Below, one piece after another: positions 16,822 to 29,414 of a DNA stretch of 64,000 nt (positions within the stretch are counted from its first letter, which is position 1; each line of letters starts with the position of its first letter). The stretch covers positions 2,728,001 through 2,792,000 of the forward strand of contig NZ_SHKY01000001.1 of assembly GCF_004217545.1 (NCBI RefSeq). Reading direction: 5' to 3'. The DNA is from Krasilnikovia cinnamomea. GTDB lineage: Bacteria; Actinomycetota; Actinomycetes; Mycobacteriales; Micromonosporaceae. The notes under the pieces were generated by a model. It did not search any database. It had not been told where the DNA came from and saw only the letters and a list, made by a program, of their open reading frames with translations. A program made the position numbers and the translations under genes.

Positions 16822-18423
16822 TTGGAACACGGCATGACCGGCGCCGAGCAACTGTCGGCAGCCCTGCTGGAGGTCGAGGACTCCATCGTCTGGGACTTCG
16901 AGACCGGCCTGGCCACCGCCACCGGCCTGCAGCGGCAGGCCGAGGAGCTGGGCGACGACATGCTCGTCGCCCGCGCCCGCCTCTGCCGGGCGAACCTGCT
17001 CATGCGTACGGGCGACATCGCGGCGGCCGCCCGCCAGGTCTACGAGATCCACGACTGGGCGACCACGCACGGCGATCGCCGGCTGCGCTCGCGTACCCAT
17101 CTGGCCTGCGCGAACGTCGAGCGGCTCTTCGGCGACCTGGCCAAGAACCTGGAACACACGCTGAGCGCGGTCGAGCTGCTCGACGAGACCGCCACCCCGT
17201 TCATGCAGGTGTGGCACCGCACCAAGCTGGCCGACGCGCTGGCCATCACCGGCGCGATGGACGCGGCCCGGCCCCGGTACCGCCAGGCCGAGGAACTCGC
17301 CCGCGAGCTGGGCATGCCGCAGCGGCTGGCGATCCTGCTCAACAACTGGGCGTACGCCGAGTACGCCGCCGACGAGTTCCCCCGCGCGCAGGAGGTGGCC
17401 GCGCGGCTGCAGGAGCACGCCGCCGCGCACGGCATCGACCTCGACCCGACGGCACTGGACACCATCGGCGCGATCCAGATCGGCAACGGCCAGTACGCGG
17501 AGGCCGAGCAGACGATGCTGAAGTGCATCGAGCTGCACCACGCGGGTCAGTGCGACGCCGCCGACGACCTGGCCGACTACTTCCTCACCCTGGCCCGGGC
17601 CCAGCGCGGGATGGGTGCCACCGACCGGGCCCAGACCAGCCTGGACGCCTCCCGGGAGCTGTGCGTCGAACGCGAGCTGCACGAGGTCCTCGTCCGGGTG
17701 CACCAGGAGCAGGCCGAGCTGCACGGCGCGCGGGGTGAGTTCACCGAGGCGTTCGAGATGTACAAGGTCTTCCACGCCGCCCACGAGAGCCTGCGCGCCC
17801 GGCAGCGCGAGGCCCAGGCGCAGACCCGGCAGGCCATGTTCGAGACCGCCGAGGCGCGCGAGGAGGCCGAACGCTTCCGCGAGCAGGCCCGCCGCGACCC
17901 GCTGACCGGCCTGCGCAACCGCCGCTACGTGAACGAGGAACTGCCCGCCCTGATCGCGGCCGACCCCAACCTCACCGTGGCCATCGTCGACCTGGACTTC
18001 TTCAAGCGGATCAACGACGAACTCTCCCACGACGTCGGCGACCGGGTGCTGGTGCAGGTCGCGAAGCTGCTGGAGACGGAGCTGGCGGCGGTCGCACCGG
18101 ACGGGTTCGTGGCCCGGCTGGGCGGCGAAGAGTTCCTCCTGGTGCTGCCCGCGACCCCGGTCCCGGCCGCGACCGACCGGCTCGACGACATCCGGCGAAC
18201 CGTCCGTGCGTACGGCTGGCGGGAGATCACCGGCACGCTGCCCGTCACGATCAGCATCGGGGTGGCCGGCGTACACGAGGCCCCCGACCTCAGTCAGCCG
18301 GCCCTGCTGTCCACGGCGGACCGCAACCTCTACATCGCCAAGCGGACCGGCCGCGACCGCGTCGTCTCGGCGCAGGCGCGGGAAGCCCGCAAACGTACGT
18401 ACCGCGACCTCGACGCCGCCTGA
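16822..18423 (+). CDS. TPR-GGDEF diguanylate cyclase
   Basis: A 533-residue cytoplasmic protein. Residues 1-330 are tetratricopeptide-like helical repeats (for example ARPRYRQAEELARELGM). A short coiled region (EAREEAERFREQARRDPLTGL) leads into a GGDEF domain at about 355-520 with the active-site variant GGEEF near 434. No RxxD inhibition site is seen just before it, so product inhibition is probably weak. It would make cyclic di-GMP. No PilZ or EAL gene is nearby. The TPR part probably receives a protein partner. No membrane segment. Confidence 0.92.
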   Translation: MEHGMTGAEQLSAALLEVEDSIVWDFETGLATATGLQRQAEELGDDMLVARARLCRANLLMRTGDIAAAARQVYEIHDWATTHGDRRLRSRTHLACANVERLFGDLAKNLEHTLSAVELLDETATPFMQVWHRTKLADALAITGAMDAARPRYRQAEELARELGMPQRLAILLNNWAYAEYAADEFPRAQEVAARLQEHAAAHGIDLDPTALDTIGAIQIGNGQYAEAEQTMLKCIELHHAGQCDAADDLADYFLTLARAQRGMGATDRAQTSLDASRELCVERELHEVLVRVHQEQAELHGARGEFTEAFEMYKVFHAAHESLRARQREAQAQTRQAMFETAEAREEAERFREQARRDPLTGLRNRRYVNEELPALIAADPNLTVAIVDLDFFKRINDELSHDVGDRVLVQVAKLLETELAAVAPDGFVARLGGEEFLLVLPATPVPAATDRLDDIRRTVRAYGWREITGTLPVTISIGVAGVHEAPDLSQPALLSTADRNLYIAKRTGRDRVVSAQAREARKRTYRDLDAA

Positions 18424-18429
18424 TCGGCG

Positions 18430-18744
18430 TCAGGCGGTTTCCGGACCTGGTCCGGACACCGTGGCGACCTCGGCGGGCGCCGCCGTCACGGGCAGGACCC
18501 GGCCGCGCTGGGCGGCCACCAGCCCCGGTCCGGCCTCGACCAGGCCACCGTTGCAGAGGCAGTCGATCATCTCGAAGCCGTCGCAGGCCGGACAGACGAC
18601 CCAGGTGGACGCCGCGTGCGCCGCCACACATTCCGGCGCCCCACACCAGCGACGCCCACACCACAGACAGACCTGAGCGAAGTTGAGCCGCAACGGCTTC
18701 AGCTCCATGCCATCGGGATCGGTCGAAATCCGATCGAGCCACAT
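18430..18744 (-). CDS. Small Cys-rich, probable zinc-binding protein
   Basis: A 104-residue protein of unknown function. Two cysteine clusters are visible: CLWCGRRWCGAPEC and CPACDGFEMIDCLC, eight cysteines in 50 residues plus a histidine, typical of zinc ribbons. The ATG at 18744 has GGAAGGA seven bases upstream; an earlier in-frame start at 18777 lacks one. It is divergent from the GntR regulator, and a CCTTCCGGAAGG palindrome covers its ribosome site. Control by that regulator is likely. It could be a DNA- or protein-binding adaptor. The gene is well supported, the function is not. Confidence 0.7.
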   Translation of the reverse strand: MWLDRISTDPDGMELKPLRLNFAQVCLWCGRRWCGAPECVAAHAASTWVVCPACDGFEMIDCLCNGGLVEAGPGLVAAQRGRVLPVTAAPAEVATVSGPGPETA

Positions 18745-18751
18745 CGTTCTT

Positions 18752-18911
18752 CCTTCCGGAAGGTTGCCCCGATTCACCGATCCATCGGGCCCAACCCGGT
18801 AGACAGTGCGCTTCGTTGTGAGGCGTCCCCGCGATGTTCTTCGGAGAAGGGCAATCGTACGTTCTTCTCCGGAGAAGAATCAACGCCGCACGAGATTGGA
18901 TCTCCGGAGAA
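18752..18911. promoter_or_regulatory. Palindrome cluster, probable GntR operator
   Basis: The 12-mer TTCTCCGGAGAA occurs exactly at 18865-18876 inside an 18-bp perfect palindrome (18862-18879), and with one mismatch at 18837-18848 and 18900-18911. A related palindrome CCTTCCGGAAGG lies at 18752-18763 over the ribosome site of the divergent gene. All lie in the 188-bp spacer between the Cys-rich and GntR genes. Confidence 0.8.
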
Positions 18912-18932
18912 CAGTTGGGGAGGATGAGCGGC

Positions 18933-19727
18933 ATGGAGCGACTGCCAGATCTCGACCCAGCCGACCCGCGCCCAATCCACCAACAGATCGCAGCGCGCGT
19001 GCGTGAGGCCATCGAGAGCGGAGTGCTCCAACCAGGCGACCGGGTGCCGGGCGAAAACCTGCTCATGACGCGGTACGCGGTGTCGCGCTGGACCGCTCGT
19101 GAGGCACTCGCCCTGCTCGCCAACAGCGGGCTCATCACGAAGGTGCCGAAGGTGGGCACGTTCGTACGCGACCAGCGACGGCTGCAGCGCAAGCCCCGCC
19201 GGTACCGTCGACAGCGCGGCACCGCCGAGTTCGCCACCGAGGCACGGGCCGCCGGTCTCCATCCAGACATCGAGGCGGACAGCCGGGTCGTCGAAGCGGC
19301 CGAGGACATCGCTGCACGCCTGGAGATTCCGGCGGGGACCGAGGTGATGAGGACGGAGTACCGGTTCCTCGCCGACGGGCGGCCAATCCAGCTCGCCACG
19401 TCGTTTGAACCCTTCGACCTCACGCGTGACACACCGATCGAGCGCCCTGAGGAAGGTCCGCTTGCCGGGACCGGGGTCATCACGCGAATGGACAGCATCG
19501 GCGTCGAAATCACGCGAGTCGCCGAGGAAGTCTCCACCCGGCTGCCTTCGCCAGGCGAAACCGAAGCCCTTCGTGTCCCCAGCGGCGTACCCGTCTTCTG
19601 CATCCACCGCACCTTCAGCACCGATCAGCGTCCGGTGGAGATCGCCGACATCGTCATCCCCGGCGATCGCTACGCCCTGACCTACGAATTTCGTGTCACT
19701 GAGGACGACGACCCGGTCACCCTCTAG
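18933..19727 (+). CDS. GntR-family regulator with UTRA domain
   Basis: A 264-residue HutC-type GntR repressor. Residues 5-75 are the winged helix (PIHQQIAARVREAIESGVL, ENLLMTRYAVSRWTAREAL, GTFV). Residues 100-255 are a UTRA ligand domain (EVMRTEYRFLADGRPIQLAT, FCIHRTFSTDQRPVEIADI). The ATG at 18933 is chosen because GGGGAGG ends nine bases upstream; ATG 18924 would be too close. Three palindromes lie directly upstream, so autoregulation and control of the divergent Cys-rich gene are expected. GntR genes of this kind occur in actinobacterial integrative elements, but no integrase or transfer gene is nearby. Confidence 0.93.
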   Translation: MERLPDLDPADPRPIHQQIAARVREAIESGVLQPGDRVPGENLLMTRYAVSRWTAREALALLANSGLITKVPKVGTFVRDQRRLQRKPRRYRRQRGTAEFATEARAAGLHPDIEADSRVVEAAEDIAARLEIPAGTEVMRTEYRFLADGRPIQLATSFEPFDLTRDTPIERPEEGPLAGTGVITRMDSIGVEITRVAEEVSTRLPSPGETEALRVPSGVPVFCIHRTFSTDQRPVEIADIVIPGDRYALTYEFRVTEDDDPVTL

Positions 19728-19740
19728 TAAGGAGTCCAGG

Positions 19741-20715
19741 TCAGCGGTGCAGGGTGTCGGAGGGTGGGCAGCCGTAGGCGGCGCGGTAGTAGGCCGCGAA
19801 TCGGCCCAGGTGGGCGAACCCCCACCGGTGCGCGACCGCCGCCACCCCGGTACGCGTCGGGTCGGCCGCTCGCAGCTCGTCGTGGGCGCACGCCAGACGT
19901 ACCTGCCGCAGGTACCCCATGGGCGTGGTGCCCACCTGCTCGCTGAAGCCCTGTTGCAGCGTCCGTACGCTGACCCCGGCGCTGCGGGCCAGCGCACTCA
20001 GGGTGAACGGCTGGGCCGGGTCGGTATGGATCGCGTCGATGGCGCGACGTACCGGCGCCGAGCGTGACGGCGTCGCGGGCTGGTGCAGCGCCTCCCGGTC
20101 GGGATGGTCGGCGGTCAGCAGCAGCCCGCGCAGCACCGCGTCGGTCAGGGGCTGCATCACCATCGGATGGGTGGCGAGACCGTCCGGCCTCGTCATCTCC
20201 TCGGCGAGGCTGCGCACCAGCCGCGCCCAGCTGCGTTCCGCGGGACCGGTGAGGTCCAGGCTGGGGCCGAACCGGATCGGCCCCTCGACGGCGCGGCCCA
20301 GCAGCGCGGACAGGGCCGTCTCCAGGTCCCGCTGCTCGATCGCCACCGTGTAGGTCAGGGTCGCACCGGCGGAATCGGCATGGATGTCGCCGACCGGCTG
20401 GTGGACCGCCGCGGTGGTCGTACTGATCTCGGTGTCGATGCCGCGGTGGCGCGACCGCATCCGGCCCTCCCCCGCGAACCCGACGGTGTATCCGCCCTGC
20501 AGGTCCGGCACGGCAACCCGCACCGCGAGGTTGTGGTAGGCCCGGTTGACCCGCAGAGGCCCGAACCCGAGCTGCTCGTACCGGCACCGGTACGGCCGCC
20601 CCGCGGACACCACCGCGATCTCCACCGGGAGCAGCGCCTTCTCGATCATCGCCCGCGCCTCGTCCACGTCCTCCGTTTCGAAGGAGTTGAAAACTACAGT
20701 GGACGACGGATGCAT
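19741..20715 (-). CDS. AraC-family transcriptional regulator
   Basis: A 324-residue regulator built like the one at 13525. The C-terminal domain has two HTH motifs (FTLSALARSAGVSVRTLQQGF and VAAVAHRWGFAHLGRFAAYY) ending GCPPSDTLHR. The N-terminal 210 residues are a cupin-like sensor region. It is convergent with the GntR gene, 13 bp from its stop, and transcribed away from the chemotaxis receptor spacer. Likely an activator of an unlinked target. Confidence 0.9.
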   Translation of the reverse strand: MHPSSTVVFNSFETEDVDEARAMIEKALLPVEIAVVSAGRPYRCRYEQLGFGPLRVNRAYHNLAVRVAVPDLQGGYTVGFAGEGRMRSRHRGIDTEISTTTAAVHQPVGDIHADSAGATLTYTVAIEQRDLETALSALLGRAVEGPIRFGPSLDLTGPAERSWARLVRSLAEEMTRPDGLATHPMVMQPLTDAVLRGLLLTADHPDREALHQPATPSRSAPVRRAIDAIHTDPAQPFTLSALARSAGVSVRTLQQGFSEQVGTTPMGYLRQVRLACAHDELRAADPTRTGVAAVAHRWGFAHLGRFAAYYRAAYGCPPSDTLHR

Positions 20716-20781
20716 CCGCCGATTATCGGTCGGCCAGGTTGCGAGAACCAGGGTGCCGGAGCGCCGCGGCGGCGCCCTCGA

Positions 20782-22404
20782 TCACACCCGGAACTGGCCG
20801 ACCAGCGTGTGCAGTTCGCTGGCCAGGCGAGACAGCTCCTCGGCCGTACGGTTGGCCTCGCTCACTCCGGCCGTGGTGTTCTGTGCCACCTCGGCGACCC
20901 CGGCGATGGTCTCGGTGATGTTCGTGGTCCCGGCGGCGGCCTCGCCCACGTTGCGGCCGATCTCGCTGGTCGTGGCGGTCTGCTCCTCCACGGCCGACGC
21001 GATCGTGTCGGAGTACGTGTTGATCCGTTCGATGACCGCGGCGATCTCCCCGATCGCGCTGACCGCCGCGTCGGTGTCGGTCTGGATCGCCTGGATCCGC
21101 TGGGAGATCTCCTCGGTGGCCTTGGCCGTCTCCTGGGCGAGGTCCTTGACCTCGGAGGCGACCACGGCGAAACCCTTGCCCGCCTCGCCGGCCCGGGCCG
21201 CCTCGATGGTGGCGTTCAGCGCCAGCAGGTTCGTCTGTTCCGCGATCGACGTGATCACCTTGACGATGTTGCCCACCTCGGTCGAGGACACACCCAGCTT
21301 CGCGACGGTCGCGTTGGCGGCCTGGGCCACCTCGACCGCGCCCCGGGCGATCTCCGCCGCGTCGGTGGCGCTGCCCGCGATCTCACGGATCGAGGCGGTC
21401 ATCTCCTCGGCGGCCACCGCGACGGTGTCCACGTTCGCCGAGACCTGCAGGGCCGCCGACGACACCAGCTCAGCCCGCGAGCTGGCCTGCTCGGCGTCGA
21501 CCGCCATCCGGGCGCTGACCGAGGCCATCTGCTGGGCCGTACCGGCCAGGCTCTGGCTGCTGCCGCCGATCTGGCCGATCGTGGCCCGCAGGGTGCCGGC
21601 GGCCCGGTCCAGCTCACCCGCCATGATGCCGATCTCGTCCGCCGCGTCCGCGTTCGCCGAGCACGTCAGGTCGCCGTCGGCGATGTTGCGGATCACGCCC
21701 GACAGGGCCCGCACGCGCCGGGACACCCCACGCGCCACCAGCAGCCCGAAAACCGTCGCGAGGGCGAGCCCGACCACCAGGATCACCACCGTCACGGTGC
21801 GCGCGGTCGTGTACCGGGCCCGCGCGTCGGCGGCGGCGGCGGTCGCCGCCTCGTTCTCCTCGAGGAGGAGAAAATCCAGCTCGGACATCGCCGATTCGGC
21901 GACCGGGTTGAGGGAATGGTCACGGATCGCCGAGACATCGAATTTGTTGCGGCTGGACGGGATGAAGTTCGTGTCCCGCACCGTGCGGTAGCGCTGCCAC
22001 GCCGCCACCAGCAGGTCGAGCCGGGCGCTGTTGACGGTCGTCTTCCGGTACTCCGCGACGTCCTTGTTGAAGGTCACGTCGCCGGCCTTCATGGCCTGCT
22101 CGTACTGGGTCATCGCGGAATTGCTCTTGGACAGCGCGTGGTTCAGCACCAGAGAGCGCATGTCGCCGATGTCCACGGCGATCCTGCCGAGCTGCTGACT
22201 GGGGACTACGCTTCGGGAGTACATCTGCTGGGCCAGGGTGCTCAGCCGCGACATCTGCACGATCGCGAAGATCCCGACGCCCGCGCCCACAACCGCCAGC
22301 ACCACCACGATCAACATGATCTTGTGGTACAGGGGGCGGTTGAGGATGAAGCGGGTGATCACCCCCGGTCGCTTACCGGGCTTCTTTGCGGCGGCGGCAG
22401 TCAT
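20782..22404 (-). CDS. Methyl-accepting chemotaxis protein
   Basis: A 540-residue receptor. The order is a membrane segment near 25-45 ([20 protein letters not shown]), a four-helix-bundle sensor to about 190, a second membrane segment ([21 protein letters not shown]), HAMP, and an MCP signalling domain with the hairpin tip [19 protein letters not shown], plus [12 protein letters not shown]. The ATG at 22404 follows GAGG; the frame is open to 22527. No cheA, cheW or flagellar genes are in the window, so it signals to a remote array. It implies a motile or gliding life stage. Confidence 0.93.
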   Translation of the reverse strand: MTAAAAKKPGKRPGVITRFILNRPLYHKIMLIVVVLAVVGAGVGIFAIVQMSRLSTLAQQMYSRSVVPSQQLGRIAVDIGDMRSLVLNHALSKSNSAMTQYEQAMKAGDVTFNKDVAEYRKTTVNSARLDLLVAAWQRYRTVRDTNFIPSSRNKFDVSAIRDHSLNPVAESAMSELDFLLLEENEAATAAAADARARYTTARTVTVVILVVGLALATVFGLLVARGVSRRVRALSGVIRNIADGDLTCSANADAADEIGIMAGELDRAAGTLRATIGQIGGSSQSLAGTAQQMASVSARMAVDAEQASSRAELVSSAALQVSANVDTVAVAAEEMTASIREIAGSATDAAEIARGAVEVAQAANATVAKLGVSSTEVGNIVKVITSIAEQTNLLALNATIEAARAGEAGKGFAVVASEVKDLAQETAKATEEISQRIQAIQTDTDAAVSAIGEIAAVIERINTYSDTIASAVEEQTATTSEIGRNVGEAAAGTTNITETIAGVAEVAQNTTAGVSEANRTAEELSRLASELHTLVGQFRV

Positions 22405-22660
22405 AAGCCTGGACCTCATCGGGGAAATGAACAGTGTCGGCCCTCTCATCGGTCGTGACGGCGCGTTCTTGACCACTGTGCGTGGGTGAGGCGGTGGCGA
22501 ATGAGCCGGATCCGGCCGGTTGATCACCGACCCCCGCCGTCACCCGGCCGGTCCATGCGGGTCCCACGTCCGGGTGACGCCTGCAGGGTGTACGGCGGAT
22601 CCGGGTGCAGGATGGGGTTTCCGCTCGGTTACTGGGGTGGGACTGATCGGGAGGGTGCGG

Positions 22661-23005
22661 ATGACGAGCCCGTTTGGAGTGCGTAAGCACGACGACGGTG
22701 ACGGGGTCGCCCGGCTCGTGGTCCGTGGAGAGATCGACAGTGACGTCAGCGCCGCACTCACCGACGCCATCGCCGGCACCGTCGGGCAGCCGGGGGTCAC
22801 CACCCTCGTCATCGACCTGCGGCAGGTCTCGCTGCTGGCGGCCGCGGGCGTCCGGTCCCTGCTCGAGGGGCATGTCGCGGCGTCCCGCCACGGATGCGCG
22901 TACCAGGTGGTGAACACCCACGGGATCGTCGAGCGGGTGTTGCGGGTCGCCGGGGTGATGGAGCTGCTGGGGGTGACCTCCGCCCCCGCGCGGGCGCACC
23001 GTTGA
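22661..23005 (+). CDS. STAS-domain protein without phosphoacceptor serine
   Basis: A 114-residue STAS domain (ARLVVRGEIDSDVSAALTDAI, TTLVIDLRQVSLLAAAGVRSLL). The loop that carries Asp-Ser-Ser in regulated antagonists reads Ala-Ala-Ala here, so it cannot be switched by phosphorylation at the usual site. It may be a constitutive antagonist or have another partner. The ATG has GGGAGGG upstream; the frame extends to 22520 without a better start. It lies between the chemotaxis receptor and pyrE. Confidence 0.85.
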   Translation: MTSPFGVRKHDDGDGVARLVVRGEIDSDVSAALTDAIAGTVGQPGVTTLVIDLRQVSLLAAAGVRSLLEGHVAASRHGCAYQVVNTHGIVERVLRVAGVMELLGVTSAPARAHR

Positions 23006-23029
23006 GCGCCCCGCGCGGGAAGGGACCGG

Positions 23030-23557
23030 TCAGGCCGCCGCCGCTTCGAGGTCGGCGCGGGTGAGCAGGGCCCGCAGCATGATGCCGGCCTTGGCGAGCG
23101 CTTCGGTCCCGCCCTCCTGCCGGTCGATGACGCACACCGCGTGGTCCACGTGGGCGCCCAGCCTGCGCAGTTCCTCCGTGGAGATCACCACCTGGCCACC
23201 GGAGGTGACGACGTCCTCGACGACGAGCACCCGCCGGCCGGCGACCTCGGCGCCCTCGGCCAGCCGGGCCGTGCCGTACGCCTTGGCCTGCTTGCGCACG
23301 AACGCGCACGGCAGCTTGGCGTGCCGGCCGAGCGCGGTGACGACCGCGATCCCGCCCATCTCCAGGCCGGCCAGCACCTCTGTGCCCTCGGGGATGAGGA
23401 CCGCGAGCCGCTCGGCGAGCCGGTCGAGCAGCTCGGGGTCGGACTCGAACTGGTACTTGTCGAAGTATTCCGTGGCGGTTCGGCCGGAGCGCAGGACGAA
23501 TTCGCCGGTCAGCCGGCTGACGTCGCGTACCTGCCGGGCGAGGTCGGTGTCGGTCAT
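23030..23557 (-). CDS. pyrE: Orotate phosphoribosyltransferase
   Basis: A 175-residue type I phosphoribosyltransferase making OMP from orotate and PRPP in pyrimidine synthesis. The PRPP motif VLVVEDVVTSGGQ is intact near residue 120. The segment FVRKQAKAYGTARLAEG carries the lysines expected for OPRT, and FVLRSGRTATEYFDKY is the N-terminal orotate-site segment. The start at 23557 gives the conventional MTDTDLARQV N-terminus. It stands alone, away from other pyr genes, as is common in actinobacteria. Confidence 0.95.
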   Translation of the reverse strand: MTDTDLARQVRDVSRLTGEFVLRSGRTATEYFDKYQFESDPELLDRLAERLAVLIPEGTEVLAGLEMGGIAVVTALGRHAKLPCAFVRKQAKAYGTARLAEGAEVAGRRVLVVEDVVTSGGQVVISTEELRRLGAHVDHAVCVIDRQEGGTEALAKAGIMLRALLTRADLEAAAA

Positions 23558-23753
23558 GAGGTCACAGCCTGGCAGGCGCGGCGAACGACCGCGCATCCGG
23601 GGCGCCCGGCGGGTCGGCGCGGACCATGGTCACCCCGGCGGGCCGCCCGGCGGACGGTCACCCGAAGGCGTACTTGCCCCGGACCGCCCTTGCACCTTGT
23701 CCTGTTTAGAGTAATTTGCGACCCATAGACGATGAGGCCCTGAAAGGAGTGTC

Positions 23754-24050
23754 GTGACCCCCTTCGCGTTTCTGTTCGTCATCGCCCTCGCCGGGTCGTC
23801 GTGTTTCGCGCTCGGCCGCGCGCTGGGCCGCGGCGAACGGTACGAGAAGGGATACCGTGACGGATTCCGCGACGGCGAGACCGGCTCGCTGGCCCGCGCC
23901 GCCCGGCTGATCCAGCTCAACAACCGCCCGGCCGTGGCCCCACCGCTCGAGTCGTTGGTGCTGCCCCACCCAGTGCCGCACCAGCTCCCTGCGCGCGGCG
24001 TCGGACCGGCGGTCGTGGGCGTCCCGGCCCGCCCACAACTGGCCCTATAG
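23754..24050 (+). CDS. Small membrane-anchored protein of unknown function
   Basis: A 98-residue protein. Residues 3-20 are hydrophobic (PFAFLFVIALAGSSCFALG), followed by a charged segment with YEKGYRDGFRDGE and a Pro-rich tail. The GTG start has a strong AAGGAG six bases upstream. The product would be a single-pass membrane protein with a short cytoplasmic part. I do not recognise the family. It converges on asd across a short repeat region. Confidence 0.6.
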   Translation: MTPFAFLFVIALAGSSCFALGRALGRGERYEKGYRDGFRDGETGSLARAARLIQLNNRPAVAPPLESLVLPHPVPHQLPARGVGPAVVGVPARPQLAL

Positions 24051-24053
24051 GCC

Positions 24054-24095
24054 CGCCCGCAGCCGGCGCTACGGGCCGCCCGCAGCCGGCGCTAC
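24054..24095. repeat. 23-bp-period tandem repeat at the asd 3' end
   Basis: The 19-mer CGCCCGCAGCCGGCGCTAC occurs at 24054-24072 and again at 24077-24095. The second copy includes the asd stop codon, so the repeat duplicates the gene end. Each unit contains an AGCCGGCGCT palindrome and might fold as a terminator. Confidence 0.7.
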
Positions 24096-25141
24096 AGGTC
24101 GGCGGCCAGCAGCTCGGCGATCTGCACCGTGTTGAGGGCGGCGCCCTTGCGCATGTTGTCGCCCGTGACGAAGAGATCCAGCGCCCGCGGGTCGTCGATG
24201 GCCCGGCGGATCCGTCCCACCCAGGACGGGTCCGTGCCCACGGCGTCGATCGGCATCGGGAACTCGCCCGCCTCCGGGTCGTCGACCACGATCACCCCGG
24301 GCGCGTGCCGCAGTACGTCGCGGGCGCCGTCCGCGTCCAGCTCGGCCGCGAAGACCGCGTGCACGGCGATCGAGTGACCGGTGACCACGGGCACCCGTAC
24401 GCAGGTGGCCGACACCTTCAGGTCGGGCAGGCCGAGGATCTTGCGCGACTCGTTGCGCATCTTGAGTTCCTCGGACGACCAGCCCCACTGGGCCAGGTCC
24501 CCGGACCACGGCACCACGTTGAGCGCCAGCGGCGCCGGAAAGGGGCCGAGGTCGTCGCCGACCGCCTGGCGCACGTTGCCGGGCCGCGAGCCGAGCGCCC
24601 GGTCCCCGGCCACCTTGCTGAGCTGGTCGTGCAGGACGTCCACGCCGATCTGCCCGGCCCCGGACACCGCCTGGTACGACGCCAGCACCAGCTCGCGCAG
24701 GCCGTACTCGCGGTGCAGCGGGGCGATCGCCATGATCATCGCCATGGTGGTGCAGTTGGCGTTCGAGACGATGCCGCGCGGCCGGTGCTCCAGCACCTCC
24801 TGGTTGACCTCGGGCACCACGAGCGGGACGTCGGGCTCCATCCGGTACGCGGCCGAGTTGTCCACCACGACCGCACCCCGGGCGACCGCGACCGGCGCCC
24901 ACTCCAGCGACACCTCGTCGGGCACGTCGAACATCGCCACGTCGACGCCGTCGAACGCCTCCGGGGTCAACTCCCGCACCACCAGGGACTCGCCCCGGCA
25001 GGTCAGCTCCCTACCGGCGGAGGAGGCGGACGCGATGAGCCTGATCTCGCCCCAGACGTTGCGCCGCGACGAGAGCAGTTCGAGCATGACCGTGCCGACG
25101 GAGCCGGTGGCTCCGACGACCGCGAGCGTGGGCGCCGCCAC
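24092..25141 (-). CDS. asd: Aspartate-semialdehyde dehydrogenase
   Basis: A 349-residue enzyme reducing aspartyl phosphate to aspartate semialdehyde, the branch point to lysine, diaminopimelate, threonine and methionine. The nucleotide site VVGATGSVGTVMLELL is at the N-terminus. The active-site cysteine is in SNANCTTMAMI near residue 132. The C-terminal half contains HSIAVHAVF with the catalytic histidine. The start ATG lies 27 bp after the aspartokinase stop, so the two are co-transcribed (lysC-asd), the usual actinobacterial arrangement. Confidence 0.96.
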   Translation of the reverse strand: MAAPTLAVVGATGSVGTVMLELLSSRRNVWGEIRLIASASSAGRELTCRGESLVVRELTPEAFDGVDVAMFDVPDEVSLEWAPVAVARGAVVVDNSAAYRMEPDVPLVVPEVNQEVLEHRPRGIVSNANCTTMAMIMAIAPLHREYGLRELVLASYQAVSGAGQIGVDVLHDQLSKVAGDRALGSRPGNVRQAVGDDLGPFPAPLALNVVPWSGDLAQWGWSSEELKMRNESRKILGLPDLKVSATCVRVPVVTGHSIAVHAVFAAELDADGARDVLRHAPGVIVVDDPEAGEFPMPIDAVGTDPSWVGRIRRAIDDPRALDLFVTGDNMRKGAALNTVQIAELLAADL

Positions 25142-25168
25142 GATCAGCGCACTTCTGCCATGCCGGGC

Positions 25169-26434
<1,266 letters not shown>

Positions 26435-26629
26435 GGCGAACGACTCCCTCCAGCGGCGTACGTGCGGGCGCCGCCGGGGTCGGCGGCGCCGTTCAGGTCC
26501 GGACCAGCCTAGCCGCGGCCGTCTCACACTTCGACAGGCGATCCCAGAATCCGGCCGTCGGTACGACACGCCGGGGACGGATCCGCCCGTACGGCCGGGG
26601 TTACGGCCCCCGGAGGCGAGAATGTCGCG

Positions 26630-27430
26630 GTGCGTCCCACCCCCGTTGTTCGGCGCGGTTTGTCCGCGTTGACCGCCGCCCTGCTCGCCGTCGGCGTCAC
26701 CGCCTGCGGCGGCGACGCGGCCCCGGCGACGCCGCCCCCGAGCCCCTCGGCGCCCACCGAAGCGCTGCCCGACCCCGGCGCCGCACGGGCCGACCTCGCG
26801 GCGCGCGCCGCCCTGGCCCAGGACCACCGGTACGCGGCGCTGTACCGGTACACCGCGCCCGGCCAGGCCCCGCGCGACATCGTGGTCACCGTGGCGACCG
26901 ACGGCAGCTGGCGGGTCGACATCCCCGGCGGGGCGCTCGGCGGCACCGCGGACGTCTCGATCGTGCAGACCGCGGCCGGGTTGTACCAGTGCTCGCTGCC
27001 GTCGCCGACCCAGCCCGTGGTCTCCTCCTGCGTACGCCTCGGCGACCCGGGTGACCGGATCCCCCGCCCGTACGATCCGAAGGTGCAGCGGGTCTTCCGG
27101 CAGTGGCTGAGCGTCTTCACGGACCGCCGCGCCGCGCTCTCGGTGACCCCGGCCAGCCCGCTGACCGGTGCGCGGGGCCGGTGCTTCGCGGTGGACACGA
27201 TCTCGGCGTCGCTGAACGCCACCTTCGACGTGGGGATCTACTGCTACGCCGACGACGGGCTGCTCACCGCCGCCCGGCTGGGCTTCGGCCAGATCGTGCT
27301 CACCGGCGCGCCCGCCGCCCCGCCGCCCCGGGTGCAACTGCCCGGACCGGTACGCGCCGGCGACCCGCTGGGGATGGCCGCGCCCCCGCCACCCCCGTCG
27401 ATCCCGCCGAGCCTCGTTCCGTCCAGGTGA
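26630..27430 (+). CDS. Lipoprotein of unknown function
   Basis: A 266-residue exported lipoprotein. The lipobox reads AVGVTAC, with the modified Cys near residue 26, followed by a Pro/Ser/Thr-rich linker. The mature part is strand-rich ([34 protein letters not shown]) with several cysteines and ends in a Pro-rich tail. No catalytic motif is recognised. The GTG start at 26630 is divergent from lysC. It probably sits on the outer face of the membrane. Unrelated in sequence to its neighbours. Confidence 0.75.
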   Translation: MRPTPVVRRGLSALTAALLAVGVTACGGDAAPATPPPSPSAPTEALPDPGAARADLAARAALAQDHRYAALYRYTAPGQAPRDIVVTVATDGSWRVDIPGGALGGTADVSIVQTAAGLYQCSLPSPTQPVVSSCVRLGDPGDRIPRPYDPKVQRVFRQWLSVFTDRRAALSVTPASPLTGARGRCFAVDTISASLNATFDVGIYCYADDGLLTAARLGFGQIVLTGAPAAPPPRVQLPGPVRAGDPLGMAAPPPPPSIPPSLVPSR

Positions 27431-27459
27431 GTGGGCGCTCAGCCAACACTGTCGAGTGA

Positions 27460-29403
<1,944 letters not shown>

Positions 29404-29414
29404 CCACGGCCACA

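Noticed and set aside
18430..19727. Actinobacterial integrative element
   Set aside because: Only a GntR gene and a small partner; no integrase, excisionase, transfer gene or att repeat.
20083..22458. Very long plus-strand frame opposite the AraC and MCP genes
   Set aside because: Typical high-GC shadow frame; the opposite strand has two complete recognised proteins.
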